A stretch of 64,000 bases of DNA from Thomasclavelia ramosa DSM 1402 (GTDB taxonomy: Bacteria > Bacillota_I > Bacilli_A > Erysipelotrichales > Coprobacillaceae). A program made the translations under genes and the position numbers. The notes below the pieces were generated by a model, which saw nothing but the letters and a program-made list of their open reading frames with translations, ran no database searches and was not told where the DNA came from. The stretch's first letter is position 1, and the number at the start of each line of letters is the position of its first letter. Below, piece by piece: positions 46,131 through 54,923 of the stretch. Location of the stretch: assembly GCF_014131695.1 (NCBI RefSeq), contig NZ_CP036346.1:248001-312000 (forward strand). Direction: 5' to 3'.

Positions 46131-46745
46131 ATGATCGGTTATTATAGTTATACGGTTATTCTTACATATTTGTCATTGATATTTGCAATGGCAGGGATTC
46201 ATTTATCTTTTAATGGGATGTATCAATGGGCATTTATTTGCTTAATTATGTGTGGTATTTGTGATACTTTTGATGGTATGGTAGCACGTAGTAAGAAAAA
46301 TCGTACAGATGAAGAAAAGCGTTTTGGAATCCAGATAGATTCTTTATGTGATTTAGTGGCGTTTGGAGTTTTTCCGGCTATTTTAGGGTATAATGTTGGA
46401 TTAAGTTCAATTGGATGGCTAGCAATAGAGATATTTTATGTTCTAGCTGCGGTTATTAGACTTGCATATTTTAATGTTAAAGAAGAGACAAGACAAAAAG
46501 AAACAACAGAAAAGAGAAAGTATTATCAAGGCTTGCCAGTGACAACATCATCATTTATTTTGCCGATGGCATATGCTTTGCGATATGTTATTTTTCAGTT
46601 GGATTATCTTTATGGTGCTTTGATGTTGATTACAGGGATTTTATTTATTGTTGATTTTAAAGTTCCTAAAGTACAGTCAAAAGGCTTAGCGGCTTTAGGG
46701 GTATTAGTTATTGTAGAGTTGATTCAAATCGTGGTGACAAAATGA
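46131..46745 (+). CDS. pssA: CDP-diacylglycerol--serine O-phosphatidyltransferase
   Basis: 204 residues with five or six helices and the CDP-alcohol phosphatidyltransferase motif spelled DGMVARSKK...FGIQIDSLCD (Asp-Gly-x2-Ala-Arg-x8-Gly-x3-Asp-x3-Asp pattern, about residues 47-72). It makes phosphatidylserine from CDP-diacylglycerol and serine in the membrane. The phosphatidylserine decarboxylase gene overlaps its stop by 4 bases, giving a two-step route to phosphatidylethanolamine. The start at 46131 follows GGGAGTAGAAAA; an earlier in-frame ATG at 46101 lacks a ribosome site. Confidence 0.9.
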   Translation: MIGYYSYTVILTYLSLIFAMAGIHLSFNGMYQWAFICLIMCGICDTFDGMVARSKKNRTDEEKRFGIQIDSLCDLVAFGVFPAILGYNVGLSSIGWLAIEIFYVLAAVIRLAYFNVKEETRQKETTEKRKYYQGLPVTTSSFILPMAYALRYVIFQLDYLYGALMLITGILFIVDFKVPKVQSKGLAALGVLVIVELIQIVVTK

Positions 46746-47602
46746 TAGTCGTTGATCGTTTAGGGAATGTTCAAACTAACGGTGAGGGCCAAAATAACTT
46801 ATTAAAGAAACTTTATGGCACATTTCTTGGTAGATGTGCTTTAAAAATCCTTGTATGCAAGTTTGTTAGTGATTTAGGTGGCTGGTATATGAATTCTAGT
46901 TTATCAAAACGAAGAATTGCACCGTTTATTAAAGAAAATAAAATAGATATGTCGCAGTATGAACAAAGAGAGTTTAAGAGTTATAATGACTTTTTTACTC
47001 GTAAAATAGTTGATGGAAAACGCCCTTTTTTAGCTGATGATAATGTTTTGATTAGCCCAGCTGATTCTAAGTTATCATGTTATAAAATTGATCAAGATAG
47101 CCGTTTTATGATTAAAGATACAAGGTATTCATTGGGGGAATTATTAGAAGACGATGAGTTAGCTAAGGAATATATGAATGGTTATTGGATGATTTTTAGA
47201 TTGACAGTAGATGATTATCATCGTTATAGTTTTATTGATGATGGGAAAATTATAGGAAATAAATATATTAAAGGTAGATTTCATACAGTTAATCCTATTG
47301 CTAATGATTATTATCCGATTTATAAGCAGAATAGTCGCAGCTATACGATAATTGAATCTAAAAATTTTGGTAAAATGATTCAAATGGAAGTTGGTGCGAT
47401 GATGGTTGGTAGAATCGTTAACCATGATAAGAAACAATGTTTTAAAGGTGAAGAAAAAGGTTACTTTGAATTTGGCGGTTCAACAGTAATTATTTTATTA
47501 AAAGAAAATCAAGTTGTTATTGATAACGATATAATTGAAAATAGTATGAATGATAAAGAGACCGTAGTTAAACTAGGTGAAACTATTGGGAAGAAATATT
47601 AA
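46742..47602 (+). CDS. psd: Phosphatidylserine decarboxylase
   Basis: A 286-residue proenzyme. The self-cleavage site is the GGST in YFEFGGSTVIILL (Ser about 247), where the chain splits to create the pyruvoyl group. Upstream are the family segments FNDFFTRK-like YNDFFTRKI, SPADSKLS and DDYHRYSF. It converts phosphatidylserine to phosphatidylethanolamine in the membrane. It overlaps pssA by 4 bases and ends 16 bases before parA, with no terminator between, so lipid and partition genes may share a transcript. Confidence 0.92.
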   Translation: MIVVDRLGNVQTNGEGQNNLLKKLYGTFLGRCALKILVCKFVSDLGGWYMNSSLSKRRIAPFIKENKIDMSQYEQREFKSYNDFFTRKIVDGKRPFLADDNVLISPADSKLSCYKIDQDSRFMIKDTRYSLGELLEDDELAKEYMNGYWMIFRLTVDDYHRYSFIDDGKIIGNKYIKGRFHTVNPIANDYYPIYKQNSRSYTIIESKNFGKMIQMEVGAMMVGRIVNHDKKQCFKGEEKGYFEFGGSTVIILLKENQVVIDNDIIENSMNDKETVVKLGETIGKKY

Positions 47603-47618
47603 TGAGGGAGGCTAAATA

Positions 47619-48389
47619 ATGACAAAGATAATTGCGATTACAAACCAAAAAGGTGGCGTTGGTAAGACTACGACGAGTATTAATTTAGCGGCCGCTCTAG
47701 CAAATGCTAAAAATCGGGTTCTTCTTGTGGACATGGATCCACAGGCTAACGCAACTCAAGGGATTGGAATTGACCGCGATCATATTGAATTATCAACATA
47801 CAATATAATTGTTGAAGAGTGTAATATTAATGATGTTATCGTTCCTTCATATATTGCTAAATTAGATGTAGCACCAGGTAGTATTGATCTAGCAGGGGCG
47901 GATCTTGAATTAGCGAACGTAAAAAAAGGTCGTGAACAACGCTTAAAAAAAGCGCTTGATAAAATAAAGGATAGATACGATTATATTATTATTGATTGTC
48001 CACCAGCATTAGGTTTATTAAATACAAATGCACTTACTGCGTGTAATTCGGTTTTAATACCAGTTCAGTGTGAGTATTATGCATTAGAAGGATTGACACA
48101 ATTATTAAATACTGTTTTATTAACTCAAAGTGTTTTCAACCCACAATTAACAATTGAAGGAGTATTACTAACAATGCTTGATCAAAGAACCAATTTAGGG
48201 GTTGAAGTATCACAGGAAGTACGCAAATATTTTAAAGAAAAAGTTTATAAAACAGCGATTCCAAGAAATATTAAATTATCAGAGGCCCCTTCTGAAGGAC
48301 TAGCTATTTTTGATTATGATAATAATTCTGAAGGAGCTCGCGCTTATCGAGATTTTGCAAAGGAAGTGTGTAAACGAAATGCCAAATAA
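47619..48389 (+). CDS. parA: Chromosome-partitioning ATPase ParA/Soj
   Basis: 256 residues. The deviant Walker A is KGGVGKTT (residues 11-18), Walker A' is VDMDPQANAT, and Walker B is YIIIDCPPALGLL. A short N-terminus without a DNA-binding extension marks it as the chromosomal Soj type. ATP-bound dimers bind DNA and work with ParB to segregate origins and, in some species, to control DnaA. AGGGAGGCTAAATA precedes the ATG. It overlaps parB by 11 bases. Confidence 0.93.
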   Translation: MTKIIAITNQKGGVGKTTTSINLAAALANAKNRVLLVDMDPQANATQGIGIDRDHIELSTYNIIVEECNINDVIVPSYIAKLDVAPGSIDLAGADLELANVKKGREQRLKKALDKIKDRYDYIIIDCPPALGLLNTNALTACNSVLIPVQCEYYALEGLTQLLNTVLLTQSVFNPQLTIEGVLLTMLDQRTNLGVEVSQEVRKYFKEKVYKTAIPRNIKLSEAPSEGLAIFDYDNNSEGARAYRDFAKEVCKRNAK

Positions 48390-49356
48390 TACAACAAAAA
48401 GTGCCCCAGCAAAGATGGCGGCTAAAAAAACAGCAACTAAGAAAACAGTAACTACAACTAAAAAGCCTGCTGCTCGTAAGCCGGCAACAACTAAAAATAA
48501 AAAGTTAGGTAAAGGGTTAGATGCTATTTTTGGTGGAGATATTAGTACTTTGATTGATGATATTGAAAAAAATACACCTGAATCAAAACAGATAACAGTT
48601 TCTTTAGAAGAAATTCGTCCTAATCCTTATCAGCCTCGTAAATTATTTGATGAAGAAAAGCTACAAGAACTTGCAATTTCGATTAAAGAACACGGTGTTT
48701 TTCAACCGGTGATTTTAAAGAAATCAATCCAGGGATATGAAATTGTGGCTGGTGAAAGAAGATGTCGGGCGGCTAAAATTGCGGGATTAGTAGAAATACC
48801 TGCAATTATTGTAGATTTTACAGATCAACAAATGATGGAAATTGCATTATTGGAAAATATTCAAAGAGAGAATTTAAATTCTATTGAAGAAGCTAAAGCC
48901 TACCAAATGATGATGGAGAGATTGAATCTTAAGCAAGATGAATTAGCTAAAAGAATTGGTAAATCAAGAAGTTATATTGCAAATACGTTAAGATTATTAC
49001 AATTACCTGAAATGATTCAAAATTATGTACTTGAAGGAAAAATTACAATGGGGCATGCTCGTTGTTTAATTACTCTTCCTCAAGAAAAAGCCGAAAGTTT
49101 AGCTGCTCGTTGTATTGAAGAAGGCTTATCAGTTCGTGATGTTGAAAACATTGTTAAGGGAATTGAATTAGGCAATAGTCGTAAAGATCGTCCTAAAGTT
49201 GAAAAACCAAAGGAATATGTCTATGTTGAAGGGTTATTAAGAAAGAAATTTAGAACTAAGATCAAGGTTGATGAAAAGGCTGTAACAATCAAATATACTG
49301 ATACTAAAGATTTAAATCGGATTTTAGAGTTAATGGGAGTAATTGAGGAAAGTTAA
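48379..49356 (+). CDS. parB: Chromosome-partitioning protein ParB/Spo0J with basic N-terminal tail
   Basis: 325 residues. An unusual N-terminal stretch (about 5-45) is rich in Lys, Ala and Thr (AAKKTATKKTVTTTKKPAA), like histone H1 tails. It is followed by the LGKGLDAIFGGD motif that usually opens Spo0J and stimulates ParA. Then come the CTPase/ParB domain (NPYQPRK, GERRCRAAKIAG), the helix-turn-helix (LAKRIGKSRSYIANTLRLL) and the dimerisation domain. ParB loads at parS sites and spreads as a CTP-dependent clamp. The start is set at 48379 (MPNNTT); the frame stays open upstream inside parA, but without family sequence. Confidence 0.92.
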   Translation: MPNNTTKSAPAKMAAKKTATKKTVTTTKKPAARKPATTKNKKLGKGLDAIFGGDISTLIDDIEKNTPESKQITVSLEEIRPNPYQPRKLFDEEKLQELAISIKEHGVFQPVILKKSIQGYEIVAGERRCRAAKIAGLVEIPAIIVDFTDQQMMEIALLENIQRENLNSIEEAKAYQMMMERLNLKQDELAKRIGKSRSYIANTLRLLQLPEMIQNYVLEGKITMGHARCLITLPQEKAESLAARCIEEGLSVRDVENIVKGIELGNSRKDRPKVEKPKEYVYVEGLLRKKFRTKIKVDEKAVTIKYTDTKDLNRILELMGVIEES

Positions 49357-49393
49357 GCTTCGATATCATTAAGTTAAGTATTTGATGACACGT

Positions 49394-49427
49394 GAGGAGT
49401 TCATAAAAACATGAGCCCCTCTTTTTC
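49394..49427 (+). terminator. Terminator of the pssA-psd-parA-parB unit
   Basis: GAGGAGTTCAT/ATGAGCCCCTC imperfect stem with a 6-base loop and five T residues. Confidence 0.75.
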
Positions 49428-49519
49428 TGTGTTTGAAAGAATACTATCAAAATTAGTTAATTTGGTTATACTTATAATTAAGAATTCTAAAAGTAGTAAA
49501 GTATTTATAGGGGGTTAAT

Positions 49520-50293
49520 ATGAAGACAGGAATCTATTATTTTTCAGCAACCGGCAATAGTTTGACAACAGCAAAACTATTAGCAGCATCTCTTGATGGG
49601 CAATGTGATGTTATATCGCTTGCAGCACTTCACAATAAACAAGATATCGAAGTTGATTATGAGCGAGTGGGGTTTGTTTTTCCAATATACTATGGGGATA
49701 TGCCATATCTTATAAGGGATACTATTAGAAAAATGAAATTTAAGCAGAATACTTATATTTTTATATTCACAACATATAGAGGACATCCCGGAGATGTAGC
49801 AAAAAGATTTGATAATCTTTTACAAGAAAAAAATTTAAGTTTAGCACTAAGTAAGGGAATCCCAATGCCTGGTAATAGTTATTTGAGTACTGTTGAACAA
49901 ATAAAAGACACATTAGCTAATCAAAAGACAAATATCAAAAAACTTGTAAAATCAATAATAGAACAAGATAAGATAGATTATTCATTATTACCTGAAGTTG
50001 AAAATTCTGCAGTATATAAAGCTTGTAATATGCGTGGAATTAAAGTTGACGAGAAGTGTATCGGGTGCCAAACATGTATAAAAGTTTGTCCAATGAATAA
50101 TATTGAGTTGATTGAAGGAAAAATTAAAATTAAAGATAATTGTATGACCTGTTTAGCGTGTTTTCATTGGTGTCCAACAGCAGCGATATATATGTCTAAA
50201 GAAAAAGAAATTGAAAGAAGAGAGAAATATCATCATCCAGATGTCCGTTTAACAGATATTATCAAGCAAAAGTATAATGAATTTGTAGAGTAA
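49520..50293 (+). CDS. Flavodoxin/ferredoxin fusion protein (EFR1-type)
   Basis: 257 residues. The N-terminal flavodoxin-like domain (about 1-165) starts YYFSATGNSLTTAKLLA, the FMN phosphate loop. The C-terminal part has two 4Fe-4S motifs, CIGCQTCIKVCP and CMTCLACFHWCP (about 180-230). Such proteins pass electrons between soluble donors and unknown reductases in anaerobes. TAGGGGGTTAAT precedes the ATG. Single-gene unit; partner enzymes are not evident from the neighbours. Confidence 0.85.
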   Translation: MKTGIYYFSATGNSLTTAKLLAASLDGQCDVISLAALHNKQDIEVDYERVGFVFPIYYGDMPYLIRDTIRKMKFKQNTYIFIFTTYRGHPGDVAKRFDNLLQEKNLSLALSKGIPMPGNSYLSTVEQIKDTLANQKTNIKKLVKSIIEQDKIDYSLLPEVENSAVYKACNMRGIKVDEKCIGCQTCIKVCPMNNIELIEGKIKIKDNCMTCLACFHWCPTAAIYMSKEKEIERREKYHHPDVRLTDIIKQKYNEFVE

Positions 50294-50411
50294 GCTTCTT
50301 ATTGTTGATATTTAAAATAGCTGTTTATTATATTTAAGCACAATAATTTATTTGGTGAGTATAGCTATTTAGTGCCATTTTCTTAAAAAGTATTAATTAT
50401 TGCATGAATGG

Positions 50412-50442
50412 TTGACAGTGCCCTAGGTCGTTAGAGTATAGT
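50412..50442 (+). promoter_or_regulatory. Promoter-like elements with a 19-bp spacer before the ABC exporter
   Basis: TTGACA (50412-50417) and TATAGT (50437-50442) are 19 bp apart. This is longer than optimal and suggests a helper regulator, but unlike the promoter at 11761 there is no clear central palindrome. Confidence 0.4.
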
Positions 50443-50469
50443 GAATATATAGACTAGGGGGAATTTGAA

Positions 50470-51162
50470 ATGATTGAAGTAAATGGTTTAACAAAAATTT
50501 ATGATGGCTTTAGAGCTGTTGATAATGTTGATTTAGTTGCTAAAGGGGGAAAAGTCACAATCTTACTTGGACCAAATGGGGCTGGTAAATCAACAACGAT
50601 CAAAAGTATTGCTAATCTTTTGAAATTTGATGGAGAGATTAAAATTTGTGGTTATCCTAATGATAGTATTGAGGCTAAACGTTGTTTTGGATATGTTCCA
50701 GAAACACCGATTTTGTATGATCTGCTTACTATTGATGAGCATATTGATTTTATTGGAAATGCGTATCGAGTAGACAATTATCACGAGATTGCGAATAAAT
50801 ATCTTGAATTATTTAAATTAACAGGGAAAAGGAAAAGCATGGCTAAAGAGTTATCCAAAGGGATGACACAGAAGCTGAGTATGTTATTAGCACTTTTAAT
50901 CCAGCCACAAGCTTTATTAGTCGATGAACCGATGGTGGGATTAGATCCAGCTAGTATTGAAGATGTTTTAAAAATTTTTACGTTGCTAAAGGAAGAAGGT
51001 TGTGCAGTTTTTGTTAGTACCCATATCATTGATATTATTAAGGATATTTATGATGAAGCTTATATTATGAATAAAGGTAAAATTATTAAACACGTTTTAC
51101 GTGATGAATTAGAAGATGAATCGTTAAAACAATATTTCTTTGAGTTAACGGATGGTGAGTAA
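50470..51162 (+). CDS. ABC transporter ATP-binding protein
   Basis: A 230-residue ATPase with Walker A LGPNGAGKST (about residues 33-42), signature ELSKGMTQKLSML, Walker B ALLVDEPMVGLDP and H-loop STHIIDII, all intact. It is followed two bases after its stop by a large membrane protein gene, forming an ABC-2-type exporter. The substrate is unknown. TAGGGGGAATTTGAA precedes the ATG. Confidence 0.92.
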   Translation: MIEVNGLTKIYDGFRAVDNVDLVAKGGKVTILLGPNGAGKSTTIKSIANLLKFDGEIKICGYPNDSIEAKRCFGYVPETPILYDLLTIDEHIDFIGNAYRVDNYHEIANKYLELFKLTGKRKSMAKELSKGMTQKLSMLLALLIQPQALLVDEPMVGLDPASIEDVLKIFTLLKEEGCAVFVSTHIIDIIKDIYDEAYIMNKGKIIKHVLRDELEDESLKQYFFELTDGE

Positions 51163-51163
51163 G

Positions 51164-52723
51164 ATGAAACCGTTATTAAAACTATGGTTATTAAAAATCA
51201 AAGGGACAATCAGAAACTTATTTAAACGTAAAGCAAGTGGAGTATTTGTTATTATTATGATTCTATTCTATGGTGCAATGATCGTTAGTTTATTCAATGT
51301 GGATGCAGGTCAAATTATGGCTGTTAATAATATAGATTTGCACATGGGAATTTTATTATTAATTGGTTTTCAAGCAATTATGCTATTTGCAACATTGATG
51401 CAGTCAAAAAAAGCTTTATTTACAGGTGAGGATGCATTCTATCTTTTTACAGGTCCTTTTACTAGAAGACAAGTAATGAGCTATTTAACTTTCCAAACAA
51501 TTATTCAGGCCTTTCTACTTGCTTTGATTAGTTTAGTATTTTTAGCTGCATTTAGCGGTGGTGCCGGATTTAATTTTATTTTTATTGTGCTAGCTTACTT
51601 AGCATCTGTTATCACTGTTTTGTTTTTCTTATTATTAACAGATTATCTTTATGTTTTATCAATTGGGGATAAGAAATATCGTAAGTATTCGAAAATCATT
51701 CCTGGTATTATTATTGCTTTTGTTGTAATTATCGTTTTGGTTTTATATCTTCAAACGGGTAATTATCATACTTTGTTTATGGATTTTGTGCAATCAAATT
51801 TATTTTATGTAGTTCCTATTTTTGGGTGGATGAAGTTAGCTTTGATTGCTTATGTTGAGCATAACTATTTGTTAGTAACATTAGGATATCTTTTGTTGTG
51901 TGGAGCTGTAATCTTAGTATATGTTTTATTTATTGGTTATCGAGGTAATTTTTATGAACAGGCTTTACAAGATTCTCTAGATTTATCAAAACGAATGAAA
52001 GCGGCCAAAGCCGGAGATCAGGAGGCTTTAAGAAATAAGAAAGTAAAGCTTGGGATTAAGGGGGAGTTTCGCCAAGGGGCTTATGCTGTAATGTCAAAAA
52101 ATATTTTATTAATGCGTAAAACTAATAGTTTTATTAGTGTTAGTGATTTGATTTCAATTGGAATATATATTGCAGTAACAATAGCAGTTGACGTTGGGTT
52201 TGGAATGTTTATTTATATGATGGTAATTTGGATTTTTTCTTCTTTACAAAATTCAGATTTATCTAAAGAATTAAAAAATTATCAAATTTATTTAATTCCT
52301 GATAAGCCGTTTAGTAAATTGATTGCGGTAATCATTCCAACATTTATAAAGATATTTGTTGTTGCAGCTGTTTCTTTTATTGCAATGGGCCTATATTATC
52401 ATCAAAGTCTAATGATGATCATTGTCTATCTATTAAATGTTATTGGTTATACTAGTATCTTTATTAGTGGAAGTGTACTATCTGTTAGACTTTTAAAGAG
52501 TCGAACTTCACCAATGATGGAGAATTTTATGCGAATGATAGTGATGTTGATTGGTGCGATTCCAAGTGCTGTAATCACTACTGCCATCTTGTTGAATAGC
52601 GGCACTACCGTGGCGATGATGGCAGCTAGCTATGTTGCACTATTTGTAAACTTTGCAATATCGTTTTTGATTTTATATGGATGTCGTAATATGATGAATG
52701 GACGAGAATTAAAAAGTGAATAA
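51164..52723 (+). CDS. ABC exporter membrane protein
   Basis: About 519 residues with some twelve hydrophobic helices in two halves, separated by a charged cytoplasmic stretch (about 275-310, LDLSKRMKAAKAGDQEAL). This resembles the putative ABC exporter family found next to BcrA-like ATPases in clostridia. The ATG at 51164 is preferred to a GTG at 51152, which overlaps the ATPase stop. It is probably the permease for the ATPase upstream. A terminator follows. Confidence 0.82.
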   Translation: MKPLLKLWLLKIKGTIRNLFKRKASGVFVIIMILFYGAMIVSLFNVDAGQIMAVNNIDLHMGILLLIGFQAIMLFATLMQSKKALFTGEDAFYLFTGPFTRRQVMSYLTFQTIIQAFLLALISLVFLAAFSGGAGFNFIFIVLAYLASVITVLFFLLLTDYLYVLSIGDKKYRKYSKIIPGIIIAFVVIIVLVLYLQTGNYHTLFMDFVQSNLFYVVPIFGWMKLALIAYVEHNYLLVTLGYLLLCGAVILVYVLFIGYRGNFYEQALQDSLDLSKRMKAAKAGDQEALRNKKVKLGIKGEFRQGAYAVMSKNILLMRKTNSFISVSDLISIGIYIAVTIAVDVGFGMFIYMMVIWIFSSLQNSDLSKELKNYQIYLIPDKPFSKLIAVIIPTFIKIFVVAAVSFIAMGLYYHQSLMMIIVYLLNVIGYTSIFISGSVLSVRLLKSRTSPMMENFMRMIVMLIGAIPSAVITTAILLNSGTTVAMMAASYVALFVNFAISFLILYGCRNMMNGRELKSE

Positions 52724-52730
52724 ATAATAT

Positions 52731-52763
52731 GGGTATTGATTAGTTTTGATCAATACCTTTTTA
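52731..52763 (+). terminator. Terminator of the ABC exporter
   Basis: GGTATTGAT/ATCAATACC stem with an 8-base loop and five T residues. Confidence 0.85.
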
Positions 52764-52828
52764 ATTTTGATATTACAGATATATTAACTATTTACTGTTA
52801 TTAAAATTGTATATAATGAAGTATTCAT

Positions 52829-52865
52829 AAAACGTAGTTGAATAAGTGCTACGTTTTATTTTTAG
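52829..52865 (+). terminator. Leader hairpin upstream of the second MATE gene
   Basis: AAAACGTAG/CTACGTTTT stem with an 11-base loop and an ATTTTTA tract, starting 12 bases after a TATAAT box (52812-52817) and 114 bases before the MATE gene. Possible attenuator, though no leader peptide was found in it. Confidence 0.5.
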
Positions 52866-52893
52866 ATAAAGTAAAACTTGGAAAATAAGCTTC

Positions 52894-52942
52894 TTTTCAG
52901 TTTTTGAAAATCCCTTGCCTTAAAGTATAGTAGAAGATTTAT
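52894..52942 (+). promoter_or_regulatory. Palindrome and promoter of the second MATE gene
   Basis: TTTTCA-GTTTT-TGAAAA (52894-52910) overlaps a TTGAAA -35-like box. TATAGT follows 16 bp later, about 45 bases before the MATE start. A regulator bound to the palindrome would block the promoter. Confidence 0.4.
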
Positions 52943-52970
52943 AATAAGTGAGAAAATTGGGGGATTTATT

Positions 52971-54323
52971 ATGGAAAAAAAGAGAATTGATATTTTGAAC
53001 GGAAGTATTTGGGATAAAATACTGGCATTTGCATTACCGTTGGCAGCAACAAGTGTGTTGCAGCAGTTATTTAATTCTGCAGATGTTGCTGTTGTAGGAC
53101 ATTTTTCAGGAAGTAATGCTTTGGCAGCGGTTGGGAGTACTAGCCCGATTACTAATTTATTTATTACAATATTTGTTGGTTTATCAATCGGAGCAAATGT
53201 TGTTATTTCGCGGTTTTTAGGGGCTCAAAATGAAAAAGATACTAGTAAAGCAGTGCATACTTCAATATTACTTTCGATTATTAGTGGGATTGTCATTGCT
53301 TTAATTGGTGAAGTTATTGCAGTCTGGCTATTGAAAATTATGTCAACACCAAAAGAAGTACTCGATCAAGCTGCTTTGTTTTTACGAATTACGTTTATTG
53401 GAATGATTTTTTTAACGATTTATAATTTTGAAGCAGCAATACTAAGGGCCGGTGGAGATACAAAACGACCACTATACTGCTTATTGATTTCTGGTGTTGT
53501 AAATGTTACTTTAGGACTATTTTTCGTTGTTGTTTGTAAATTAGATGTTGCAGGAGTAGCATTAGCAACACTGATTGCAGATGCAACTAGTGCTTTATTA
53601 TTATTTTATATCTTAACTAAAGAACAGGGACCATTGAAATTATCGTTAGAAAAACTAAAAATAGATAAGACTATTACTAAAGATATCTTATTTACTGGGA
53701 TTCCTGCAGCTATTCAAGGGATGTTATTTAATGTTTCTAATATTATTATTCAATCAGGAATAAACAGTTTAGGAGCTGATGTTGTTGCGGCTTCAACAGT
53801 TGGTTTGAATTTTGAAATTTATGTATACTATTTAATAACTGGATTTTCACAAGCTAGTATTACATTCAATAGTCAAAATTATGGAGCAGGCAACTATAAA
53901 AGATGTATCAAATCTACTCGAGGCTGTATGATCTTAGGGACTATTTTTACAGTCTCATTAAGTATGATATTTATTGTTTTTGATCGGTTCTTTGCAGGTA
54001 TATTTACCTCAAATCCTAAAATTGTCGAGTTGGCGACAATCAGAATGACATATATATTAATTTTTGAAGTTTTAAATATGACAATAGAAATTATGTCAGG
54101 TAGTCTAAGGGGGTTAGGCAGTCCTATGATTTCAACATTATTATGTGTTATTTTTACTTGCGGGGTTCGGTTAGGTTATATGTTTTTAGTCTTCCCGCAT
54201 TTCAATACATATAATATGTTATTGATTATTTATCCAATTAGCTGGGCTTTAACAGCTTCATCAATTATAATTGCATATTTTGTTACTAAGAAAAAGAAAT
54301 TTAATAATTTAGTGGGAGTTTAA
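52971..54323 (+). CDS. MATE-family efflux transporter
   Basis: 450 residues, twelve predicted helices in two related halves. Signature regions are seen in the N-terminal half (LPLAATSVLQQLFNSADVAV and GLSIGANVVISRFLGAQN) and in the second half (GFSQASITFNSQNYGAGN). It exports drugs or metabolites using an ion gradient. It belongs to a different MATE subgroup from the protein at 32154, as the motif regions differ throughout. The ATG follows TTGGGGGATTTATT, and a terminator overlaps the stop. Confidence 0.9.
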   Translation: MEKKRIDILNGSIWDKILAFALPLAATSVLQQLFNSADVAVVGHFSGSNALAAVGSTSPITNLFITIFVGLSIGANVVISRFLGAQNEKDTSKAVHTSILLSIISGIVIALIGEVIAVWLLKIMSTPKEVLDQAALFLRITFIGMIFLTIYNFEAAILRAGGDTKRPLYCLLISGVVNVTLGLFFVVVCKLDVAGVALATLIADATSALLLFYILTKEQGPLKLSLEKLKIDKTITKDILFTGIPAAIQGMLFNVSNIIIQSGINSLGADVVAASTVGLNFEIYVYYLITGFSQASITFNSQNYGAGNYKRCIKSTRGCMILGTIFTVSLSMIFIVFDRFFAGIFTSNPKIVELATIRMTYILIFEVLNMTIEIMSGSLRGLGSPMISTLLCVIFTCGVRLGYMFLVFPHFNTYNMLLIIYPISWALTASSIIIAYFVTKKKKFNNLVGV

Positions 54324-54337
54324 TTAAACTCCTTTTT
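54315..54337 (+). terminator. Terminator of the second MATE gene
   Basis: GGAGTTT/AAACTCC stem with the MATE stop codon at the stem-loop junction, followed by five T residues. Confidence 0.85.
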
Positions 54338-54459
54338 ATTTAGGTCTAAAGGTACTTATAAATTGTTATTTATGGTTTTAAAATAGAACTTTAGATACTA
54401 AATAAGGGGAATAAACAAAACCTCTAAATATTTATGATATAAATAAATGGGGTGATAAA

Positions 54460-54888
54460 ATGGAAAAACTAATTGCTTTTAATAAGTTTGATAATGAAGA
54501 TGCTTTTTTGCTTGGTTGTAATTTAGTTGAAAAAGTAAAAAAAGAAAACTTAAAAAATATTAGAATCAGAATTGTTTTAAATCAAGATATTGTTTTTCAA
54601 TATTTGATGAATGGCAAAAAAGGTGATCAATGGTTAAATCGTAAACAAAACACAGTAGAACTATTTAAATTGCCAACTTATCAAATTTGGCAAGAGAATG
54701 AACGAAGTCATTGTTATCAGCAATACACTAATGATGAAAGATATGTGATATGTGGTGGTGCTTATCCTATTATTGTTGGTAAAGGGATGATTGGAAGTGT
54801 TATTGTATCTGGATTAGCTCATAATGAGGATCACCAAATAATTGTTGATGTTTTATCAAAATATCATGATGAGAAAAATAAAATATAA
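54460..54888 (+). CDS. Heme-binding-fold (GlcG/HbpS, UPF0303-like) protein
   Basis: 142 residues. The sequence fits the GlcG/HbpS-like family: GCNLVEKVKKENLKNIRIRI, WLNRKQNTVELF and a conserved end GGAYPIIVGKGMIGSVIVSGL. Members are small cytoplasmic proteins of uncertain role, sometimes linked to heme or sugar-acid metabolism. It is followed 35 bases later by a Gfo/Idh/MocA oxidoreductase on the same strand, so the two probably act together, perhaps on a sugar derivative. Confidence 0.78.
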   Translation: MEKLIAFNKFDNEDAFLLGCNLVEKVKKENLKNIRIRIVLNQDIVFQYLMNGKKGDQWLNRKQNTVELFKLPTYQIWQENERSHCYQQYTNDERYVICGGAYPIIVGKGMIGSVIVSGLAHNEDHQIIVDVLSKYHDEKNKI

Positions 54889-54923
54889 ATATTATGAATA
54901 ATAGAAAGGAGTAGTATCTGAAA

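Noticed and set aside
49381-49400. Possible parS site near the end of parB (GACACGTGAGG)
   Set aside because: Only the CACGTG core fits; the flanks do not match the parS consensus, and the sequence is part of the terminator region.
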